Source: DASRDU01 sp035652435
GTDB lineage: Bacteria > Acidobacteriota > Blastocatellia > RBC074
DNA: 64,000 bases
Assembly: GCA_035652435.1 (NCBI GenBank)
Contig: DASRDU010000081.1
Location: forward strand, 47,176 to 111,175
Reading direction: 5' to 3'
Every line of letters starts with the position of its first letter. The first letter of the stretch is position 1. Below, piece by piece: positions 59,191-64,000 of this stretch. The position numbers were made by a program, and so were the translations under genes. The notes beneath the pieces were generated by a model that ran no database searches, was not told where the DNA came from, and saw nothing but the letters and a program-made list of their open reading frames with translations.

Positions 59191-59979
59191 TCAGTGATCC
59201 TTCGCAGTGACGGCGTTTCTCTCCAGCGTGATCATTGCAAACATCGCCCAGGTGTTCATCCGTGATTGCAGGCTCTGCTCCAGACGCCGGGCCAGGCCGA
59301 AGGCCACGCCCGGCATCAGGCTGCGCAACGACACGCCGCCCGAGACGAGGTAACGGAAAGGCATGAACGGGGTGATCGAGTGAATCCGCCATTCGGGGAA
59401 TTCCCGCTCGAACCTCTTCCGGTCCCTTTCAAAAATGATCCAGGGCAGAGCGCCGTTCGCGCCGGAGAGTGGCCCCGAAGAAGGGAACTCCCATTCGATG
59501 GTTTCGGGCATGAAGGGTTCGTGATGCAGGTTGCGATAGACCAGTTTCGACCACGTCGAGACCCAGGGCTCGATCATCGCGATCACGCCGCCGGGCCTCA
59601 CGCAGCGCGCGGCCTCGGCGAAAAAGGAGCGCGGCTGCGGCACGTGGTGCAGCACGTCGGTCATCACAATGCCGCGCAGTGACGAGTTCCTGAACGGCAG
59701 GCGCGACCCGTTGAGGATGACCCTCACGCCCTGGATCGGAAAAACTTCTGAAGTAATCAGGTCGGGGATGTAATTGCTCAGAAAGCCCGCGCCTGATCCG
59801 ATCTCCAGCACCGGCTCGCGGCCGGTCGGCAGGGCCTCGGCGAGCAGCCTGTACCATTCTTCATAGATCTGCCGCAGGAAAGGTTTCTCCTCAATGATCC
59901 GCCGTCGCAAAAAAGTCATCCGCGGATTGTTCAGATCCACGCCTCTCGTCAGCGGATGTTCGAGGAAGGTTTTGAGCAT
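59191..59979 (-). CDS. SAM-dependent class I methyltransferase
   Basis: The 262-residue protein has the Rossmann-type methyltransferase motifs: PVLEIGSGAGFLSN (SAM loop), acidic strand end near VRVILNGSRLPF, MTDVLHHVPQP, and RCVRPGGVIAMIEPW. The N-terminal 45 residues and the last 70 are helical and may bind the acceptor, perhaps a lipid-linked sugar. It sits 69 bases after the methyltransferase/glycosyltransferase fusion, in the same direction, so both probably act on one glycan or glycolipid. Confidence 0.88.
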   Translation of the reverse strand: MLKTFLEHPLTRGVDLNNPRMTFLRRRIIEEKPFLRQIYEEWYRLLAEALPTGREPVLEIGSGAGFLSNYIPDLITSEVFPIQGVRVILNGSRLPFRNSSLRGIVMTDVLHHVPQPRSFFAEAARCVRPGGVIAMIEPWVSTWSKLVYRNLHHEPFMPETIEWEFPSSGPLSGANGALPWIIFERDRKRFEREFPEWRIHSITPFMPFRYLVSGGVSLRSLMPGVAFGLARRLEQSLQSRMNTWAMFAMITLERNAVTAKDH

Positions 59980-60048
59980 GGGAAAATGGGAGAGGGTAGT
60001 CAGTAGTCGGTAGCCGTGAGTCGGTAAAAACTGCTACTAGCGACTCTC

Positions 60049-61536
60049 CTACACAAACCTGATCCGGCCGGCCGCGAACAGCACCATCCTGAGCAGCAGC
60101 CAGCCGTGTCGCCAGCGCTGAATGTTCGTCTCGCCGTATGTTCGTTCGCGGTAGCGGATCGGCACCTCGATGATCTTCAGATTGAGTCTGGCCGCGCCGA
60201 ACAGCAGGTCGAAATCGCCGAACGGGTCGAAGTCGCCGAAGTACGCACGGGCCGCAGCGATGCGTTCGTAATCACGCCTCCACAGGACCTTCGTGCCGCA
60301 GAGCGTGTCTTTGATCGGCTGGCCGAGCAGCCACGAAAAAGCCAGACTGAAAAATTTATTGCCGACCAGATTAGCAAAACGCATGGCCTGTTTTTCCATC
60401 GGATACACGAGCCGCACGCCGTTGATGAATTCGCCCCTGCCCGAACGCAGCGCCTCGTAAAAGCGCGGCAGATCCTCGGGCGGCACGGTCAGGTCGGCGT
60501 CGAGGATCATCAGCACCTCGCCGTCCGCTTCGGCAGCCCCCAGCCGCACGGCATCGCCTTTGCCCTTGCCCGGCTGGCGGAAGAGTTTCGAGCGGCGTTC
60601 GGGGTGCGCCGCGATGGCTTTTTCAATCACCGAATACGTGTTGTCGGCGGAATGGCCTTCGACAAAGACGAGTTCAGTGCCGCCGCCCATTTCGGGCACG
60701 CGCGCGAAGATGTTTTCGATGTTGCCGGCTTCATTGCGCGCCGGGATGATGACTGAAACGCGCGGTTCCGGCCCCGCGGCCTGAAGCTGTTTCGGCTGGG
60801 CCACAATGAAGTTGGTCAGCGCAAATAACCTGAACGGCCACATCTTCACCAGCACGCGATTCATCAGGGGCGCCAGCAGGGGGACGGGCAGCGGCAGCAG
60901 AATCTCTTCCCACTGCCGGATGACTTCGCCGCCGGAGAGCCTCAGCAGTCCGGCAATATCCTCGACCGTCAGCCAGTTCTGATCGAGTACCGGCCGACCC
61001 AGCTTCAATTTCCGTGCGAGCGCGAGCGGCGGCTCCCACAGGCGGCTGTAAGTGTTAATGATGATGCGCGTGCGCGGCGTGGCGAAGCGTGAAAGCCGGT
61101 CGAAGATGGCCTGCACGTCCCACAGGTCGTTGACCAGGTCGGAGAGGATGATGAAATCGAACTGCTCGTCGAGATCAATTTCGTGTGCGTCGGCATTGAT
61201 GAAGCGAAGCTGCGGGTGACGCGACCGGGCGCGCCTGATCATCCCTTCGGAAAAATCCACTCCGACGCCGACCGAAGGCTTGAGCGCGGCGAGCAGATCG
61301 CCCTCGCCGCAACCGAGTTCCAGCACGCGCTCGCCCGGCGGGATGAGGTGGCGGTAGACCTGCTCAAGTCGCCGATGATAAGAGCCGCCGAGGCCGGTGA
61401 ATTTATCCAGCTCGCGCGCCACTTCGTCCCAGTGGGCGCGGCGTGACCGGGCATACTCGTCCCGCGCGGCATCTGTGCCGGGTGCCGTGCGGCTGACTTC
61501 GGCGTAATCAGTGACCCTGGTCCTGGCAGCCTTCAT
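60049..61536 (-). CDS. Methyltransferase-glycosyltransferase (GT2) fusion protein
   Basis: From the Met at 61536 the product has 495 residues; a GTG at 61587 would add 17 hydrophobic residues. Residues about 60-215 are a class I methyltransferase (RVLELGCGEGDLLAALKPS, VGVDFSEGMIRRAR). Residues about 255-480 are a family 2 glycosyltransferase (VSVIIPARNEAGNIENIF, ILDADLTVPPEDL with the DxD motif, CGTKVLWRRDY, YGETNIQRW), of the dolichyl-phosphate/polyprenyl-phosphate mannosyltransferase group. The fusion suggests coupled transfer and methylation on one lipid-linked sugar. Its upstream neighbour is a multi-pass membrane protein of glycosyltransferase type. Confidence 0.9.
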   Translation of the reverse strand: MKAARTRVTDYAEVSRTAPGTDAARDEYARSRRAHWDEVARELDKFTGLGGSYHRRLEQVYRHLIPPGERVLELGCGEGDLLAALKPSVGVGVDFSEGMIRRARSRHPQLRFINADAHEIDLDEQFDFIILSDLVNDLWDVQAIFDRLSRFATPRTRIIINTYSRLWEPPLALARKLKLGRPVLDQNWLTVEDIAGLLRLSGGEVIRQWEEILLPLPVPLLAPLMNRVLVKMWPFRLFALTNFIVAQPKQLQAAGPEPRVSVIIPARNEAGNIENIFARVPEMGGGTELVFVEGHSADNTYSVIEKAIAAHPERRSKLFRQPGKGKGDAVRLGAAEADGEVLMILDADLTVPPEDLPRFYEALRSGRGEFINGVRLVYPMEKQAMRFANLVGNKFFSLAFSWLLGQPIKDTLCGTKVLWRRDYERIAAARAYFGDFDPFGDFDLLFGAARLNLKIIEVPIRYRERTYGETNIQRWRHGWLLLRMVLFAAGRIRFV

Positions 61537-61594
61537 AACGGTTGATGCGGGGCAGGCAAAAGTGATCAGTGGTGTGAATACTAACACGGGCGGA

Positions 61595-61672
61595 GAAATG
61601 GAACACGGATGAAACAGATCAGCACGGATTCTGATCCGGGAGAGTCTGTCCCCCCGATCCGCGTTCTATTTC
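61595..61672. repeat. Inverted repeat between glycan genes
   Basis: Arms 61595-61610 and 61657-61672 (GAAATGGAACACGGAT) match with two mismatches. The word GAACACGGAT is shared with the repeat at 25451. It lies between two leftward genes and can form a hairpin. Confidence 0.5.
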
Positions 61673-63522
61673 GTCTCGGCCGGTGCATAAACCTTGATGA
61701 AAAAATTGGGGTCACCGATCTCGAGCCTGTCGGGAGGCGAGTCACGCATCACTCCGCACACTCTGACCGGCCGGTAATGTTCGTTGATCCACTGGCCGAG
61801 TGTCTGGTCGTAATCGCGCCCGAAAGCCTCCCTGCCGAATTCGCGCATCGGCCGGTTGACGATGAACACGTAACGCACGCGCTCCCGCTCAAGAGTCGCA
61901 ATTGCCTCGCGCTCGCCCTGCTCGCTCATAAAATCGGGGATCATAATCTGGTGTCGCAGCGGCATGCGGCGACCACTCAGGAAAGCGAGGTCGCTGCCTT
62001 CCGGAACGACAGCAATCGCCTCGCCCGGGGCCGTGTTCGCCCGGATGAAGTCGAGCGCCTCGCTGATTGCCGCGCCCGATGACCGCGGGGCGTAAAGCTT
62101 CCCGTGAGGCGCGTTGATTTCGACATCGAAGTTTTTCTGATAACGCGCGGCGAACACTGCCATCGTCGTGACGAGCAGCAGTGCGAGCGTCCCGCGCCCG
62201 ACTGTACGCACTCTCGTCGCCAGCCGCTGGTTGAGCGTCCAGTCCTCCACCAGGCGCGGCAGCGCCCGCGCCGTCAGATAAACGATCAGGATCAGTGAAG
62301 TCGGCAGAAAGAAGCCGCCGAAGGCGCCTCCGCTCGGCACGCGCAGTGCCACGCGCGCCAGCACGGCCAGACTGTAAACGGCGATGATGAAGAGCGCGCG
62401 TCTGGTGGCGGCTGCCGGGTTGAATTCCTGCTGCAACCCGCGCCGCCACGAAAACAGAATCAACCCGGCCAGCCCGAGCGGCAGGGCGCGCAACGGGCTG
62501 CCGTCCCAGCGCCCCTGCGCGGCGGCTTTGATGAAGAACACGCAGGCCGTCGCGATAGTCAGCACGACGAGACAGCGACGCCACAGCATTTGTAATTCGG
62601 CGGCTGATCCGTTCTTTGCGGCCTGATCGAGATGCCTGACCAGGAGGGAACTGATTACCGCGAGCAAAATGATCCCGCCGGCCGCCGCCACCGCGACCGC
62701 CGCGCCGCCGGCCATCTGCAGGAGCGATGACAGCGGGTGGTCGAGCCCGGTGCGCTGCCGGTTGTAATAGACCAGCGATGGCGGCAGCCGCGTGTAAAGC
62801 AGATGACAATCGTTGATGAGCGTCTGCCACCCGACGCGCCACAGGAAAAAGCCGTAAACCGGCAGCGCGATGGCGGCAGCGATCAGTGCGACTGTCATCA
62901 GCCTTCCAATCATCAGCCCGAAATCGCGCCGGTGAATAAACAACAGTGTTGCCGCCGTTGTGATCGCGGCTGCCGCCGCGAATTCCTGCTTGGTCACCGC
63001 CGCCAGCCCGACGAGCGCGCCGGCCATCACCAGTTCGCGCCGCCGCTCGCTCTCGCCGTACCGCAGCATGATGAGCAGCGTCCCCATCGCCAGCGCCGTC
63101 CCGTACAGCGCCGCGAACGAATACGGCGAGATCAGGTTGCCCGCGGGCTTGAAGACGCACAGCACGACGACCGCCGCCGCCGCCAGCGCCGCCTCCGCCT
63201 CCGGCAGCACGCGCCGCGAAATTCTCAACGACAACAGCACGATGATGGCGGAAAACAGAACCCCGCCGAGGAGCAGCACGTCCAGATGAACCCCGAAGAC
63301 GCGGTAGAGCAGGGCGTTGAAATAAGGCGAGAGCGGCGGATAGATGTGATGGACGTCGCGATAGAGCATCTCGCCGCGCAGCAGCCTGAGCGGCAGATCC
63401 ATCTCGCGCCCGCTGTCCGCAATCGGCGAAGTCCACCGCCGCCACGACACGAGCAGCATCAGTGAGAAAACGATCCAGACAACCGATTGCGGATTGCGGA
63501 TTGCGGATTGCGGATTCTTCAT
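61666..63522 (-). CDS. Multi-pass membrane glycosyltransferase-like protein
   Basis: The product of about 618 residues has ten or more membrane helices and a soluble C-terminal part. The layout resembles GT-C fold enzymes (GT39/ArnT): a first helix, then an acidic loop (SPIADSGREMDLPLRLLRGE) with YRDVHHIYPPLSPY, like the catalytic loop of polyprenyl-linked sugar transferases. The start is placed at the Met at 63522 behind AAGGAG; 63546 is possible. The first residues (MKNPQSAIRNPQS) are translated from a seven-base tandem repeat and are not part of the fold. It may supply or use the lipid-linked sugars made by the genes downstream. Confidence 0.82.
   Translation of the reverse strand: MKNPQSAIRNPQSVVWIVFSLMLLVSWRRWTSPIADSGREMDLPLRLLRGEMLYRDVHHIYPPLSPYFNALLYRVFGVHLDVLLLGGVLFSAIIVLLSLRISRRVLPEAEAALAAAAVVVLCVFKPAGNLISPYSFAALYGTALAMGTLLIMLRYGESERRRELVMAGALVGLAAVTKQEFAAAAAITTAATLLFIHRRDFGLMIGRLMTVALIAAAIALPVYGFFLWRVGWQTLINDCHLLYTRLPPSLVYYNRQRTGLDHPLSSLLQMAGGAAVAVAAAGGIILLAVISSLLVRHLDQAAKNGSAAELQMLWRRCLVVLTIATACVFFIKAAAQGRWDGSPLRALPLGLAGLILFSWRRGLQQEFNPAAATRRALFIIAVYSLAVLARVALRVPSGGAFGGFFLPTSLILIVYLTARALPRLVEDWTLNQRLATRVRTVGRGTLALLLVTTMAVFAARYQKNFDVEINAPHGKLYAPRSSGAAISEALDFIRANTAPGEAIAVVPEGSDLAFLSGRRMPLRHQIMIPDFMSEQGEREAIATLERERVRYVFIVNRPMREFGREAFGRDYDQTLGQWINEHYRPVRVCGVMRDSPPDRLEIGDPNFFIKVYAPAETK
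63485..63516. repeat. Tandem repeat of GATTGCG
   Basis: Four and a half direct copies of the seven-base unit GATTGCG. They sit exactly where the cytochrome-type frame loses its sense and where the membrane glycosyltransferase begins, so they mark a recombination or slippage junction. Confidence 0.85.
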
Positions 63523-63934
63523 CCGGCCAGTTCGCTCCTTCATCAATCCAGCGCCGCAACAATTCGATTTGCTCCGGCTTCAACGGCTCGCCGCCCAAGG
63601 GCATACGCTGTTCGCCGCCTTCGCCCAACACGCGCGCCAGCAAACGCGACGCTTTGCTATTGCCCGGCACAATCACCGCGCCGGAGATGCCGCCTTTCAT
63701 TGCCGCCTGTCTGCCGTCCAGCCGCAACTGTCCCGCCGCCTTCTTAGCGCCGTGGCATTGCACACACGTAGCAGTAAAGATCGGCTCGATGTCGCGTTTG
63801 AAATCAATCTTCTGTGTTTGATTGAATGCTGCCACGCGCTGGCTCAATTGCGGCCACACAATGTAGCCAAGCGCAGCGAAGAAGAGCGCGCAGATGATGG
63901 ACTTGAATATTCTGTGCATAAACGGCCCGCACAT
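63487..63934 (-). pseudogene. Truncated planctomycete-type cytochrome C (PSCyt1) gene
   Basis: From ATG 63934 about 140 residues make sense: a membrane anchor (IICALFFAALGYIVWPQL), then a PSCyt1 domain with the single haem motif TATCVQCH, LRLDGRQAAMKGG, VPGNSKASRLLARV, RMPLGGEPLKPEQ and IELLRRWIDEGANWP. Intact family members continue for several hundred residues with DUF1549 and DUF1553. Here the frame enters the GATTGCG repeat and then runs to 61889 in a wrong frame of the neighbouring gene, with Ala/Arg-rich nonsense. The gene is therefore cut short or fused by recombination, unless the assembly is wrong at the repeat. Confidence 0.7.
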
Positions 63935-64000
63935 TGAAAAGTTGTTTATTGCTTGAATGCCAGGGGTACTGGCAGGGAATCCTTACGCGCCGAGAAGATA

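Noticed and set aside
61889..63486. Continuation of the cytochrome-type frame as a 681-residue protein
   Set aside because: After the tandem repeat the translation is Ala/Arg-rich nonsense, one frame off from a good membrane protein gene.

Overview
This 64 kb window is chromosomal DNA of high GC content. It looks like an Acidobacteriota genome, most likely class Blastocatellia. That placement is inferred from family content: a Solibacter-type C-terminal domain (TIGR03437), two Oar-like TonB-dependent receptors with carboxypeptidase-like N-terminal domains, three FG-GAP/ASPIC-UnbV (CRTAC1-type) proteins, paired DUF3857 transglutaminase-like proteins, and many palindromic intergenic repeats. 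There is no rRNA, no CRISPR array and no intact insertion sequence.

Layout. 1-6.9 kb: a membrane winged-helix regulator running off the left edge, a small Cys/HTH-like protein, a giant secreted BACON/TIGR03437 protein, and a small secreted protein. 7.1-14.7 kb: a TetR-controlled RND efflux operon (tetR, adaptor, pump, TolC) with two clear palindromic operators. 14.9-19 kb: twin 659-residue DUF3857 proteins, one without its catalytic residues, ended by a strong terminator. 19-25.4 kb: phosphoesterase, esterase, acetyltransferase, half-size EamA protein, and a KAP-NTPase/TIR fusion that looks like a defence protein. 25.5-39 kb: a long leftward gene run with an APC permease, an AhpD-like protein, three FG-GAP proteins, an RnfD-like membrane protein, an ABC importer and a tRNASec-like RNA gene. 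39-45.5 kb: two Oar receptors. 45.7-50.4 kb: an apparent sigma-54 operon with an outer-membrane barrel protein, a DUF3179 protein, two small Asn-Gln heptad proteins and a sigma-54 activator with the same heptads. 50.5-51.8 kb: integrase relic and a response regulator. 52-59 kb: a secreted protein, a MNIO (DUF692) enzyme with its partner and two Cys-rich membrane proteins, and a VIT/VWA protein. 59-64 kb: sugar/lipid-type methyltransferase and glycosyltransferase genes and a truncated cytochrome-type gene.

The main result is a selenocysteine signature. Four separate genes carry one in-frame TGA exactly where a cysteine is expected: the ABC substrate-binding protein (U-H-L-T-C), the AhpD-like protein (C-F-Y-U), the DUF3179 protein (U-T-L-C) and the outer-membrane barrel protein (first residues after the signal peptide). 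Three of the four have a compact hairpin at SECIS distance with a G at loop position 1 or 2; the DUF3179 hairpin has the loop GGUCU, like the SelB-binding loop of E. coli fdhF. TGA is also used as a normal stop here. Between the ABC ATPase gene and the TGA-containing binding-protein gene lies a 98-nt RNA gene with tRNASec architecture (6-bp D stem, CGGT D loop, long variable arm, extended acceptor) but anticodon GCA. Apart from AhpD-like proteins, I do not know these families as selenoproteins.

Second-tier systems: the MNIO cluster with Ser/Cys-rich membrane substrates, the KAP-TIR fusion, and the NQ-heptad/sigma-54 module. Functions are inferred from sequence reading only; no database search was run.
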